A stretch of DNA of 64,000 nucleotides from Mucilaginibacter rigui (GCF_014773275.1 NZ_JACWMW010000001.1:496001-560000); one strand, 5' to 3'. Positions 25,278-34,204 are shown, numbered from the stretch's first letter. The notes: a model not told the origin generated them from the letters alone. Translations and numbers: made by a program.

Positions 25278-25910
25278 ATGCAAAAACCCGATAGCCTTAT
25301 TTTTGATATGGACGGCACCCTTTGGGATGCCGTTGACACCTATGCGCACTCCTGGAACGTTGTTTTTAGTGAACTGGGGATAGATAAAACTATTACCCGT
25401 GATGTTTTGGCCGGCATGGTTGGTATGGAAGGTAAAAAGGTGATAGAGATTTTAATGCCCGAATTTGACCATGATAAACGCGTGGAGATCTATGGCCTGG
25501 TAAACGGCCGCCGCCACAACCTGATCAGCGAAAAGGGTGGCATTTTATACGATGGTGTAAAAGACGGATTGAAGCAACTTGCCGAAAAATACCCGCTGTT
25601 TATACTAAGCAATTGCGCCAAAGGCATTATTCGCCAGTTTATTGACTGGGCAGATATAGACGACCTGATAAAAGACGAACTGGCACACGGCGTTAACTTT
25701 ATGCCCAAAAACCATAACATTAAGTTGTTAATGGATAAACATGGGCTAAAAACCCCTGTTTATGTGGGCGATACAGAAGGTGATGGGCAGCAAAGCCGCA
25801 TGGCGGGGATCCCGTTTGTATTTGTAAGTTATGGCTTTGGCCAAACGGATGACTATGACCTGAAATTTGACGATTTTAATTCGCTGGTGAATTATTTTGT
25901 AAACTTATAA
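25278..25910 (+). CDS. HAD family hydrolase (phosphoglycolate phosphatase-like)
   Basis: 210 residues. Motif I is F-D-M-D-G-T-L-W-D, motif II is F-I-L-S-N-C, a Lys follows in N-F-M-P-K-N-H-N, and motif IV is Y-V-G-D-T-E-G-D. The helical cap lies between motifs I and II. It is a paralogue of the protein at 3423-4067, sharing most motif context, and probably dephosphorylates a small sugar or glycolate phosphate. The ATG used here begins four residues before the first strand of the fold. Confidence 0.87.
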   Translation: MQKPDSLIFDMDGTLWDAVDTYAHSWNVVFSELGIDKTITRDVLAGMVGMEGKKVIEILMPEFDHDKRVEIYGLVNGRRHNLISEKGGILYDGVKDGLKQLAEKYPLFILSNCAKGIIRQFIDWADIDDLIKDELAHGVNFMPKNHNIKLLMDKHGLKTPVYVGDTEGDGQQSRMAGIPFVFVSYGFGQTDDYDLKFDDFNSLVNYFVNL

Positions 25911-25948
25911 GCTTCTTTAATGTTAGCTTTACATATAAATAAAAAAAC

Positions 25949-26338
25949 ATGAGAGGCAGGGTTTTAACAATTATATTCCTGGTATTGGCGGTAGTAATTA
26001 TCGGGGTGGTTTACTATCGTTACTATTTTGTTTTTGGCGAAGGCACTAAAGCCGGTACCATGAACTACTTTGTTAAAAAGGGTTACATGTTTAAGACTTA
26101 CGAAGGCAGATTGATCCAAAGTGGTATCCGCAGCCAAACGCAGGGCAATATCTCATCAAACGAATTTATGTTTTCTGTTACTGATGAAAAGGTGGCTGAT
26201 AAATTAAACCACAGCGCAGGTGCTATGCTGGAGCTGCATTATAAAGAATATATCCATACGCTGCCATGGCGCGGTGTAAGTAATTTTGTGGTTGATAGTG
26301 TGATGTCGGTTACACCGGTATCGCCCACGGCGCCGTAA
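25949..26338 (+). CDS. conserved membrane-anchored protein, 129 aa
   Basis: An N-terminal hydrophobic anchor (residues ~5-24) followed by a soluble domain with F-G-E-G-T-K-A-G-T-M-N-Y-F-V-K-K-G-Y and K-T-Y-E-G-R-L-I-Q-S-G. The same pattern is known to me from conserved Bacteroidota proteins that databases sometimes label 6-phosphogluconate dehydrogenase. That label does not fit, as no Rossmann fold is present. The soluble part probably faces the periplasm. Function unknown. Confidence 0.7.
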   Translation: MRGRVLTIIFLVLAVVIIGVVYYRYYFVFGEGTKAGTMNYFVKKGYMFKTYEGRLIQSGIRSQTQGNISSNEFMFSVTDEKVADKLNHSAGAMLELHYKEYIHTLPWRGVSNFVVDSVMSVTPVSPTAP

Positions 26339-26343
26339 ATTTT

Positions 26344-26377
26344 AGCCACGCTATCGCTCGCAATGACGCGTGGTTTT
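26344..26377 (+). terminator. putative terminator built from an intergenic repeat
   Basis: CCACGC pairs with GCGTGG and is followed by TTTTT. The 16-nt loop carries TATCGCTCGCAATGAC, the same core as the repeat at 27294. It starts 6 bp past the stop of the upstream gene. Confidence 0.5.
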
Positions 26378-26405
26378 TAAACGCCGTTATATGACCTTTG
26401 TATAA

Positions 26406-26726
26406 CTAAAACAACGGGTCGGCCTTGCCTGAATTTGGTACCAATATCTTACTCAAATTGTACTGCCTTTCCGGTTCATCGTCGCCTTTTATCAGGCCTT
26501 TATTAAACAGGCCCTCCAATATTTCGCGGGTTTGCTGAAGGTGCGTAGGTTTATCTGTTTTAGGTTCAAATTCATCCATTTTGGCAGCAACCTGCGGCGC
26601 TGTAGCATACTCCAATTGTGCTAAAGCATACACTACGTTATCCTGTAACGAAGCCGCTGCATCGTACTTATGCGGTACGTGCAGGGGCTTGTAATCTTTT
26701 AAAAAATCCTGATCGGGGCTGTCCAT
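26406..26726 (-). CDS. conserved hypothetical protein, 106 aa
   Basis: A soluble protein with a polar N-terminus and a central segment (residues ~28-95) that looks like a small winged helix: N-V-V-Y-A-L-A-Q-L-E-Y-A-T-A-P-Q-V-A-A-K-M, then I-L-E-G-L-F-N-K-G-L-I-K-G, and a closing strand R-Q-Y-N-L-S-K. This is inference from pattern, not a family match. The gene begins 1 bp after the four-helix-bundle gene on the same strand, so the two are coexpressed and may act together under stress. Confidence 0.6.
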   Translation of the reverse strand: MDSPDQDFLKDYKPLHVPHKYDAAASLQDNVVYALAQLEYATAPQVAAKMDEFEPKTDKPTHLQQTREILEGLFNKGLIKGDDEPERQYNLSKILVPNSGKADPLF

Positions 26727-26727
26727 A

Positions 26728-27204
26728 TTAAGCTACTTGTTTAAATGAATCGCGCAGCGCTTTAATGGCATCGTGCGCTAATTTTAAGCCGTTCATGTGG
26801 GTGTTAAGTAAGGCAACAACCTTTTCATCTTCCCATATCAACTCTTTATCGTCGAGCGCTTTACGGTATTCGCTTTTGGCAATATCCTCGCCATATTCAC
26901 AGTCTGACAATATGGAATGGTTGTCCTTTTTAGTAAAAGTCGACTTTACATCCATCCAGGCATGGTAAAATTTACCGGATAGGGTGGTGCCATCTGTTGG
27001 TTGGCCGCCAAGCAAGTGTATATAATCATTTAGTTGATTAACGTAGCCTTTACTTTGGTCGGCATAACCTTCAAAAACGCCTTTTAGTGACGCATCATCT
27101 GTGCCCTCAATGGCTTTTTGGTAGCCAGCTATACGGTCGTTATTTATCTTGATCAGATCGTTCAATGCCGAGATCTGATGTTGTATATGTTGTAATGTTC
27201 CCAT
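26728..27204 (-). CDS. PA2169 family four-helix-bundle protein (DUF2383)
   Basis: 158 residues, all helical, with the family pattern L-N-D-L-I-K-I-N-N-D-R-I-A-G-Y at the start, a middle helix with Y-A-D-Q-S-K-G-Y-V-N-Q-L, and a C-terminal half with S-I-L-S-D-C-E-Y-G-E-D. Acidic residues spaced as in ferritin-like bundles are visible, but a diiron site is not certain. Members are often induced in stress and stationary phase; the biochemical role is not known. It is followed directly by the 106-residue gene. Confidence 0.82.
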   Translation of the reverse strand: MGTLQHIQHQISALNDLIKINNDRIAGYQKAIEGTDDASLKGVFEGYADQSKGYVNQLNDYIHLLGGQPTDGTTLSGKFYHAWMDVKSTFTKKDNHSILSDCEYGEDIAKSEYRKALDDKELIWEDEKVVALLNTHMNGLKLAHDAIKALRDSFKQVA

Positions 27205-27293
27205 AGTAGTATATGTTTGTACAGGGTGAACACGTCGTAGAAGTTAAATGTTTTAAGTTTATAGAAAATTTGGAGCGGCGCAAAATCCACCAT

Positions 27294-27378
27294 GTCATTG
27301 CGAGCGATAGTGTGGCAATCTGATAGGACAGGCGGATATGCTGAGATTGCCGCGTCGCTACGCTTCTCGCAATGACAC
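27294..27378. repeat. GTCATTGCGAGCGATAG-type intergenic inverted repeat
   Basis: GTCATTGCGAGCGATAG with GGCAATCT on the left is mirrored by AGATTGCC and GCTTCTCGCAATGAC on the right. This is a widespread intergenic palindromic repeat type in Bacteroidota. It lies between two minus-strand genes and may work as a terminator for the glycosylase. Confidence 0.65.
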
Positions 27379-27389
27379 GTTTCATTATC

Positions 27390-28166
27390 CTACTTATACA
27401 ACTCCTGCTCCTCTGTATAATACGTTTTCCGCGATGCCTCATCTATCAGTATCGGCGCACCTTTGGGGCTATGTTTCTTTTTTGAATTATGGATTAGCAT
27501 AAAATCGCGAACCTCGCCGGCAATAATATCCGGGTTGCTTTTGATTATCTGTTTTTCGGCATCCTTTAAAACATCGTGAATGGATTTTACAAGGTCTTTC
27601 ACCTTATTATCCGGTATCTTGTTACTTACCGAAAATGGCGAGATACGGGCATCCCAAAGGATCTCATCAGCATAGGCGTTACCAATACCACGAATGATCT
27701 TTTGATCGAGCAGTACGGTTTTAACATTGGTTTTCTTTTTGGCAAGGATCGCTTTCAGGTAATCAACCCCGGCATCGTCAGCCAAAGCGTCCGGTGCATC
27801 CTTTGGCTCCTGATTTAACGTAGGAGCCGCAATGCCCTGAAAATCCGTCAGCACCAAGCCGGTATCATCGGTAAACAATAGCTCGATGATAGGATACTTG
27901 TTGTCGCTTTTGCCTTCAAACATAAACAGCTTGCCGTGCAGCATCAGGTGCAGGCCAAGCACATCACCCTTGCTGAACTTAAAGAATAGCTCCTTGCCAT
28001 CGCGGTAAACCAAGCTTAGTTTTTGGCCGCGCAGGGTATCTTGCAGTTCTTTGTGGGTTACATTAAGTTTGGGCGCTTTATGCACGGTAACTTCTTTGAT
28101 GGTTTTACCATTTAGTTTTTTATCAAGGTTGTGGCTAAATACTTGCAGGTCGGGTAGTTCGGGCAT
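27390..28166 (-). CDS. Fpg/Nei family DNA glycosylase with zincless finger
   Basis: 258 residues from the ATG at 28164-28166, chosen because the mature protein must begin P-E-L-P, where Pro is the nucleophile and Glu the general acid. The H2TH segment is clear (I-R-G-I-G-N-A-Y-A-D-E-I-L-W). The C-terminal zinc finger has no cysteine at all: it ends K-G-A-P-I-L-I-D-E-A-S-R-K-T-Y-Y-T, with the Arg where Fpg has its finger arginine, as in zincless NEIL1-type enzymes. It excises oxidised bases from DNA by glycosylase/AP-lyase chemistry. The frame also reads upstream to 28217 but that would bury the catalytic Pro. Confidence 0.85.
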   Translation of the reverse strand: MPELPDLQVFSHNLDKKLNGKTIKEVTVHKAPKLNVTHKELQDTLRGQKLSLVYRDGKELFFKFSKGDVLGLHLMLHGKLFMFEGKSDNKYPIIELLFTDDTGLVLTDFQGIAAPTLNQEPKDAPDALADDAGVDYLKAILAKKKTNVKTVLLDQKIIRGIGNAYADEILWDARISPFSVSNKIPDNKVKDLVKSIHDVLKDAEKQIIKSNPDIIAGEVRDFMLIHNSKKKHSPKGAPILIDEASRKTYYTEEQELYK

Positions 28167-28294
28167 GATGTGGCTGTTTTTTGTACTAATGTAAAAGCTT
28201 AGTGGCAAATAAAACAATAGCGCATATTAAAAGTTGTCAACCAAAGTAACTTTTATAACGTATCTGTTGTAAAGGCTTATTTAATAAACGTTCC

Positions 28295-29353
28295 ATGCCA
28301 CATATAGCAGCAGTAGCAAAAATTGACCTCCCCGATAAAACCGACCAGCAAGCCGTGAAAGAGCAGGCGCAGGCCATGTTCTCCGTATATTTTCCGCAGG
28401 CTGCAAGGTTAATGCCTGCGTTTGATAATACAGGCATTGTTACCCGTAATTTTGTAAAGCCATTAAGCTATTACGCCGAAACCACCACATTTAAGCAACG
28501 TAACGATGAGTATATTAAGCTTTCGCTGCAATACTCGGTTGAAGCTATTGAAGCGGTTATTACCAAGGCCGGGATTAACAAAAATGATATTACCGATATC
28601 ATCTTCGTATCTACCACCGGGCTGGCAACGCCCAGTATGGATGCACTCATCATTAATCAAATGCAGCTTAACCAAAACATAAACCGTACACCGGTTTGGG
28701 GGTTGGGTTGCGCAGGTGGTGTATCGGGAATGGCAAAAGCCAATACAGCGGCAAAGGCAAACCCCGCTGCGGTAGTGCTATTGGTAGCAGTTGAGCTTTG
28801 CTCGCTTACATTAATAAAAAGTGATTACAGTAAAAGTAATTTTATTGGGTCAAGCTTATTTTCGGATGGGGTAGTGGCTTGTATTATAAAAGGAGATAAC
28901 CACCCGTTGGCAAAACAGCAAGTGCAGATTAAAGCAGCCTGCAGTAAGTTATACTACGATTCGTTAGACGTAATGGGGTGGGATTTTAGGGAAGACGGCT
29001 TTAAGGTGGTTTTCTCAAAAGATATCCCGACGTTTATTCATCAAAGTATTAGTGCCGATATTGAAGCTTTTTTAGCAAAGCAGAGTTTGCAACTGGGCGA
29101 TGTCAAAAACTTTATCTTTCATCCCGGAGGGAAGAAGGTATTGGATGCTTATGTTGACGCCTTGCAGATAGAAGGCGATTTTTTAAAGAACACCCGCGAG
29201 GTAATGAACAATTACGGCAATATGAGCAGCGTTACCGTATTATATGTGCTGGAAAAATTCCTGGAAACGGGTTTTACAGATGGCTACGGACTGATGCTGG
29301 CCATGGGCCCTGGATTTAGCAGCGAAATGGTTTTACTGGATATGAAAAACTAA
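28295..29353 (+). CDS. type III polyketide synthase (chalcone/stilbene synthase-like)
   Basis: 352 residues with the thiolase fold. The catalytic triad can be placed: C139 in G-L-G-C-A-G-G-V, H276 in F-I-F-H-P-G-G-K, and N309 in Y-G-N-M-S-S. The protein ends with the G-P-G-F-S-S-E loop. It extends an acyl-CoA starter with malonyl-CoA to form a pyrone, phenol or resorcinol. The gene for an ICMT-like methyltransferase starts 4 bp after its stop, the same pairing as bpsA-bpsB of Bacillus, which make alkylpyrone methyl ethers. A long-chain starter is therefore a reasonable guess. Confidence 0.92.
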   Translation: MPHIAAVAKIDLPDKTDQQAVKEQAQAMFSVYFPQAARLMPAFDNTGIVTRNFVKPLSYYAETTTFKQRNDEYIKLSLQYSVEAIEAVITKAGINKNDITDIIFVSTTGLATPSMDALIINQMQLNQNINRTPVWGLGCAGGVSGMAKANTAAKANPAAVVLLVAVELCSLTLIKSDYSKSNFIGSSLFSDGVVACIIKGDNHPLAKQQVQIKAACSKLYYDSLDVMGWDFREDGFKVVFSKDIPTFIHQSISADIEAFLAKQSLQLGDVKNFIFHPGGKKVLDAYVDALQIEGDFLKNTREVMNNYGNMSSVTVLYVLEKFLETGFTDGYGLMLAMGPGFSSEMVLLDMKN

Positions 29354-29357
29354 GCCC

Positions 29358-29849
29358 ATGATATTCATCATATTTATACTGTTCCTGATATTTCAGCGCC
29401 TGGCCGAGTTATATGTGTCATCCAAAAACGAAAAATGGCTGCTCAGAAACGGCGCTGTGGAGTACGGCAAAGAACATTACCCTTATATGGTAGCCATGCA
29501 TACACTGTTTATCATCTCTATTATTGCCGAATACCTCTGGCGGGACGGTACCGTAGTGAGTTACCCGCTTATTATTCTTTTCTTTTTGTTAATTGTTATA
29601 AAAGTGATTGTGATATCAACCCTGGGCCATTACTGGAATACCAAAATTTACAAAGTGCCAGGTACCCGGCCTGTTGCTACCGGTATTTATAAATACATTA
29701 AGCACCCCAATTATATTATTGTGGTATGTGAAATTGCTATTATCCCGCTGGCGTTTGGGTTGTATTACACGGCTATTGTGTTTACTATATTGAATGCTTT
29801 GATGCTTACCGTGCGCATTAAAAAAGAGAATGAGGTTTTGGCGATGTGA
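29358..29849 (+). CDS. isoprenylcysteine carboxyl methyltransferase (ICMT)-like methyltransferase
   Basis: 163 residues with four or five hydrophobic segments. The ICMT/PEMT cofactor-binding end is present: L-G-H-Y-W-N-T-K-I-Y, G-T-R-P-V-A-T-G-I-Y-K-Y-I-K-H-P-N-Y and the closing I-K-K-E-N-E-V-L. It is an integral membrane SAM-dependent methyltransferase. Coupled to the type III polyketide synthase 4 bp upstream, it most likely O-methylates the polyketide product, as BpsB does in Bacillus. The product itself is not known. Confidence 0.85.
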   Translation: MIFIIFILFLIFQRLAELYVSSKNEKWLLRNGAVEYGKEHYPYMVAMHTLFIISIIAEYLWRDGTVVSYPLIILFFLLIVIKVIVISTLGHYWNTKIYKVPGTRPVATGIYKYIKHPNYIIVVCEIAIIPLAFGLYYTAIVFTILNALMLTVRIKKENEVLAM

Positions 29850-29893
29850 ATATTTAACTGATTTGCTTTAGCTTAGCATATCAGTTAAAATCT

Positions 29894-30355
29894 ATGCCAA
29901 ACCAATTTGAAACCCTCTTTGATGAATCGTTTGATACCTTTAAGGTATTTGATAATCTCACTATAAGCGAAGTTGATAGCCCACCCGCTCATTCGCCCAA
30001 AACCATCTGGCAAATTATAAATCATCTTACCGCATGGCAGGGCCATCAACTTGCCCGATTGAGGAATGCCGGCTATAATTTGCAGATAGACGAGGATGCT
30101 ACCTGGATAGATAACACCAACGCAGCTACCCAGGTTGAGTTGGATAACAAGACGGTTTTTTTCGACCAACAACTTGCCGACCTGAAAGTCGAAATCCAAA
30201 AGTTTGATATGGCTGATGCCGGTATTATACAAAAACTAAGGCTGGTGCAAGACCTTTCCGTTCACTTATCCTTCCATGTTGGCGAGGTTATTTTAATGCG
30301 AAGAATAACCGGAAATTACCCATTGCCGCACCAGATGAAAGACTTTTTAGGTTAA
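29894..30355 (+). CDS. DinB family protein
   Basis: 153 residues forming a four-helix bundle of the DinB/YfiT type. Potential metal ligands are H44 in I-I-N-H-L-T-A-W and a late pair in H-L-S-F-H-V-G-E. The interval between N-H-L and H-x-G-E fits the family. DinB-like proteins include thiol-dependent transferases and many of unknown role. The 44-bp gap after the methyltransferase leaves cotranscription with the polyketide genes possible. Confidence 0.75.
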   Translation: MPNQFETLFDESFDTFKVFDNLTISEVDSPPAHSPKTIWQIINHLTAWQGHQLARLRNAGYNLQIDEDATWIDNTNAATQVELDNKTVFFDQQLADLKVEIQKFDMADAGIIQKLRLVQDLSVHLSFHVGEVILMRRITGNYPLPHQMKDFLG

Positions 30356-30374
30356 TTAAGACGAAATTAATCGA

Positions 30375-30382
30375 TATGTTTG
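30375..30382 (+). promoter_or_regulatory. candidate -7 element TATGTTTG
   Basis: Exact match to TAnnTTTG, 48 bp before the ATG at 30431. The -33 region is T-rich but without TTTG at the right distance. Confidence 0.35.
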
Positions 30383-30430
30383 TGTAACAAAGCAGCACAG
30401 TTGCCATCCAAAACAAACAAACTAAAATAA

Positions 30431-30871
30431 ATGAAACTAAAAATCATTACCGCAGTAGCAGCAACCGTATTGCTTTCTGCCTTCACCATTGTTACTTCTG
30501 AAAAAGACGTGATCGGCTCATGGAAAATTGACGACACATCAATTGATAAAACAGTAAAAAAGGTAATTGCCAAGGCCGTTGAGGCTAACCCCGGCGCCGA
30601 AGACCAGATAGAAGCACAGAAAGACATGATCGTTTCTATGGTACAGGGCATCAGGTTAAACATTAAAGCCGACCATACCTATGAAACTGTAAGCCCGCAA
30701 GGCAGCAAAGGCGGCAAATGGGCATTGACAGGTGAAGGTAAAACCATGGAATTTACCAAAGAAGATGGTACCGTACGTAAAGACGTTATACTTGAATCGT
30801 CTGCTACGCGCCTTAAAGTGATAAACGGCGACCTTGCCGATACTATCCTTTACGTTCACCCGAAACAATAA
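30431..30871 (+). CDS. secreted lipocalin-like protein, 146 aa
   Basis: A signal peptide (M-K-L-K-I-I-T, core to ~21) is followed by an all-beta pattern starting D-V-I-G-S-W-K-I-D-D, with the G-x-W that opens lipocalin-like folds, then N-I-K-A-D-H-T-Y-E-T, G-K-W-A-L-T-G-E-G-K-T-M-E-F and a final strand. Such short Bacteroidota proteins are often put in lipocalin-like domain families. A helical insert (~35-75) is present. Location should be periplasmic. No ligand can be named. Confidence 0.65.
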   Translation: MKLKIITAVAATVLLSAFTIVTSEKDVIGSWKIDDTSIDKTVKKVIAKAVEANPGAEDQIEAQKDMIVSMVQGIRLNIKADHTYETVSPQGSKGGKWALTGEGKTMEFTKEDGTVRKDVILESSATRLKVINGDLADTILYVHPKQ

Positions 30872-30881
30872 ATAATCTTAT

Positions 30882-30924
30882 AAACAAAAAGCCCTGCAGT
30901 TATATTCTGCAGGGCTTTTTGTTT
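30882..30924. terminator. strong bidirectional terminator
   Basis: An 18-bp perfect stem (AAACAAAAAGCCCTGCAG with its complement at 30907-30924) closes a 7-nt loop. A and T runs flank the GC core, so it can stop both convergent transcripts. Confidence 0.9.
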
Positions 30925-30938
30925 ATAAGGGCGCTTTA

Positions 30939-33900
30939 TTATTGCTGCCCTATTATTGGTGCAAACTTGGTTGCATAGTCTTTTAGTTGTGCTTCCAGTT
31001 TATTGCTTATGGCGGTTTGTTTTGCTGTTTTGGCATATTCGGCCATGCCGTTTAATACCTGCATGCTTATTTGCACGTCGCGTTGGTTTACACGGTTCAT
31101 GTCGTCTTTAAGCAGGTAAGCATTATAGTCAAGCTGGTCTACCAAAAATTTATCAATGTTGTTCACAAATTTATTGCCCAGCGCGGTATCATTAAGCTGG
31201 TAAGCAATCTGCGCCAGGAACATTTTACGTGCTGCTACATCAATATACGGGTAAAGGTTCTCGGGCAACTCATCATCGCATTTGTGCAATACTTTAAGCG
31301 CCATATCAGGGTGGCCCTCATTTACAAGGTTATGTGCCAAATCTAAAAAAGTACTCAGTAATACCGGGTAAAACATATTTGTTGATTCATGGTCCAAATA
31401 TTTGGCAGTTTTAAATTTGCCGTATTTAAACTTGTTCATCATGTTATCATACATCAGCAGGCTGTTGGTTTTGCTTAGCTGATCGTGGTTCGCAGTATCA
31501 GCCTTTAAAGGTAACAGGCGGTAGGTAAAACCTTCCTTATACAGGTAAGGCTGTAAGCCAATCAGGTTGCTGTTGCCAATGGTGGTGGTAAAGCAAATAG
31601 GCCTTTTCCAGTTATTATGCGCCAGTATATCTATCAACGCCAGCTGATCTTTAGTTACATAGTTTGAGGTGTATTTCCACTCAATGCTGCTGGCCAGTTT
31701 GTCTATCTGATCTTGCGTAATAACCTTGTTCTTCATCACATCATCTGCATTAACGGTGATCTTGAAGTTTTTGGTAGGCAGGTAATTTACGCTTTCGCCG
31801 CCCTGGTTTTGCCCCTGCATGCTCTTGTCATCCGAGGTGATAAAATCAAAAACCTCTTTCAGTTCAACAGGGCCGGCTATTTTGGCATCGTTATAATATA
31901 TAACATCCCTTACGCCATCTTTATACTTATCATAAGGCATGGTAATAGGCAGCGGTTCAGACGCGTTCATCTTTTTCTGCATCTGGCGTATATACCAATC
32001 GCCGCTAAACAGGCTCAGGTTAACAATACGCACATCCGGGCGGATGCCTTCTACTTCCTGGTCGTACCATAACGAGTAGGTGTCGTTATCGCCATAAGTA
32101 AACAATATAGCGTTTGGCGGGCATGATATAAGGTAGTTATACGCCATATCGTGCGGTGTCATTTTGGTTGAGCGGTCATGCCCCGGCCATTCCTTAACGG
32201 CCATCAGCACAGGGGCAACCAGCAAACAGATACCTGTAGCGATATATGCCGATGTACGTGCGTTCACCTTGCGGCGGATACCGTCGGCAATGGCAATAAC
32301 CGAAAGGCCTATCCAAATAGCAAAGGCATAAAACGAGCCTACATACGAGTAATCCCTTTCGCGCGGCTGCACGCTTGGCTGGTTAACGTATAACACCACC
32401 GCAAGCCCGGTGAAAAACCAAAGCAGGGCTATGATCAGCGCATCTTTCTTTTTACGCTCGATCTGGTAGACCATCCCTATCACACCTAAAATAAACGGCA
32501 GGGCGTAAAGTGGCGTATAAGTGGGGCTATCTACAACAGACTTTGGCAGGTGCCTGCCCCCGTCAAATATGCCGCTGGTCCAGTTACCGTCAATACTTTC
32601 AGTGCTTTGCTGGCCATCCTGGTCATTATAACGGCCAACATAATTCCACAGAAAATAGCGGAAATACATCTGGTAGATCTGCCAGCTAAACATCCATTTC
32701 AGGTTATCTGCAAAAGTTGGCGCCTGCCCTTCGGGTATTTGCAGCCAGCCGCGGTAAAAGCCTACGTCGCCGGCATCGGTGCTATACATACGTGGCAAAA
32801 TGGTAGTATGGTCGTATTTATAGTCCGTACGTTTCCCTGCAACCTCATATTTATCTTTCCCTTTACGGTAGATGGTACTGCCTTCGGTTTGGTCTACTAC
32901 CTGCGCGTCAAAGTACGGGCCGGTTAATAGCGGGTTTTCGCCATACTGGATACGGTTTAAGTAACCATAAAGCGTAAAAGCATTGTCGGGATGCGAGTTG
33001 TTCAGGTTGGTGTTTGCCGATGCCCTGATAGGGATATAAGCGAACGAACCGTACCCAAAATAGATGAACGCGATACACAAAAACGCCAGGTTTAACTTTG
33101 GTTTGTTTTTGCGGATGCTGTATATAATACCGGCAACAATACCGGCAATAAGTAATATGAAAAAGAAGAAAGCGCCGCTGCCAAAGCCAAGCCCAAGTGA
33201 GTTTACGAAGAACAGATCAAAAAAAGCGGCGAACTTAATAGTATAACCCCTGATGCCGTATTGTACAAAGCCAAGTATGGCAATACTTATAAAGAAAGCT
33301 ATAAAGGCACTTTTTACAGTTACGTTTTTATACCTGCGGAAATAATACACCAGCGCTATAGCCGGTATAGTTAACAGGTTTAACAGGTGGATGCCAATAG
33401 AAAGCCCCATAACGTAGGCAATAAATACGATCCATTTGTCGGCGCCGGGCTCGTCGGCATGGGCATCCCATTTTAGTATTGCCCAAAACACAATAGAGAT
33501 GCAAAGTTGTGATAAGGCGAAAACGATGGTCTCGACAGCCGAGAACCAGAACGTATCGGTAAAAGTAAAGGCAAGTGCGCCAACTAAACCTGCGCCCATA
33601 ATAACGGTAGTTGTCGCATCGCCAAAATCTTTTTCGCGGTTGGCCAGCAGCTTTTTGGCCATAGCGGTTATCGTCCAGAATAAGAACATAATGGCAGCGC
33701 CACTTGCAATAGCCGAACCCATATTGGTAAAATAAGGTACTTTGGTATTATCGCCCAGCGATAGCAGCGAGAAAACTTTACCAAGCATGGCAAACAACGG
33801 GTAACCCGGCTGATGCGATACCTGCAGCCTGTATGCGCACGAAATAAATTCGCCGCAATCCCAAAAACTTACTGATGGTTCTAATGTTAAGATGTAGGTT

Positions 33901-33959
33901 GCTGAAGCTATAACAAAGCAAAGCCAGCCAAAAAGGTTATTAATTTTATTGTATTGCAT
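30939..33959 (-). CDS. DUF2723 family membrane protein (protein O-mannosyltransferase-like)
   Basis: 1006 residues. The first ~600 carry roughly a dozen hydrophobic segments, starting with the family signature E-P-S-V-S-F-W-D-C-G-E-F-I-S and then H-Q-P-G-Y-P-L-F. The acidic D-C-G-E loop is the likely catalytic site of a GT-C glycosyltransferase that uses a lipid-linked sugar. The remaining ~400 residues are soluble, with a Y-G-D-N-D-T-Y-S-L-W region and TPR-like helices near the C-terminus. In Bacteroidota this family is thought to serve protein glycosylation or surface glycan assembly, but direct evidence is limited. It is a single gene. Confidence 0.85.
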   Translation of the reverse strand: MQYNKINNLFGWLCFVIASATYILTLEPSVSFWDCGEFISCAYRLQVSHQPGYPLFAMLGKVFSLLSLGDNTKVPYFTNMGSAIASGAAIMFLFWTITAMAKKLLANREKDFGDATTTVIMGAGLVGALAFTFTDTFWFSAVETIVFALSQLCISIVFWAILKWDAHADEPGADKWIVFIAYVMGLSIGIHLLNLLTIPAIALVYYFRRYKNVTVKSAFIAFFISIAILGFVQYGIRGYTIKFAAFFDLFFVNSLGLGFGSGAFFFFILLIAGIVAGIIYSIRKNKPKLNLAFLCIAFIYFGYGSFAYIPIRASANTNLNNSHPDNAFTLYGYLNRIQYGENPLLTGPYFDAQVVDQTEGSTIYRKGKDKYEVAGKRTDYKYDHTTILPRMYSTDAGDVGFYRGWLQIPEGQAPTFADNLKWMFSWQIYQMYFRYFLWNYVGRYNDQDGQQSTESIDGNWTSGIFDGGRHLPKSVVDSPTYTPLYALPFILGVIGMVYQIERKKKDALIIALLWFFTGLAVVLYVNQPSVQPRERDYSYVGSFYAFAIWIGLSVIAIADGIRRKVNARTSAYIATGICLLVAPVLMAVKEWPGHDRSTKMTPHDMAYNYLISCPPNAILFTYGDNDTYSLWYDQEVEGIRPDVRIVNLSLFSGDWYIRQMQKKMNASEPLPITMPYDKYKDGVRDVIYYNDAKIAGPVELKEVFDFITSDDKSMQGQNQGGESVNYLPTKNFKITVNADDVMKNKVITQDQIDKLASSIEWKYTSNYVTKDQLALIDILAHNNWKRPICFTTTIGNSNLIGLQPYLYKEGFTYRLLPLKADTANHDQLSKTNSLLMYDNMMNKFKYGKFKTAKYLDHESTNMFYPVLLSTFLDLAHNLVNEGHPDMALKVLHKCDDELPENLYPYIDVAARKMFLAQIAYQLNDTALGNKFVNNIDKFLVDQLDYNAYLLKDDMNRVNQRDVQISMQVLNGMAEYAKTAKQTAISNKLEAQLKDYATKFAPIIGQQ

Positions 33960-34204
33960 TCCTGAAAAGGTAAAATTAAGCGGGGCAAATATCAGTATTT
34001 TTTATAGGTATGGTAATATAATAAACCGCAACGTAAATAAATTTAACAGAATTTAACTGTTTAGTAAGGTTTATTGGTGCAATTGAATAGATATTTTATC
34101 AGCAAACTACTAACCATGTATCCCTTTTAGTCTACTAAAGCTTAGATTCAATTTTAGAGTTTAGAATTTTAGAATTTAAATAAATAACACTTATTTTGTT
34201 GAGT

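Noticed and set aside
25949..26338. 6-phosphogluconate dehydrogenase
   Set aside because: Some databases use this label for such short proteins, but there is no NADP-binding fold and the protein is only 129 residues with a membrane anchor.
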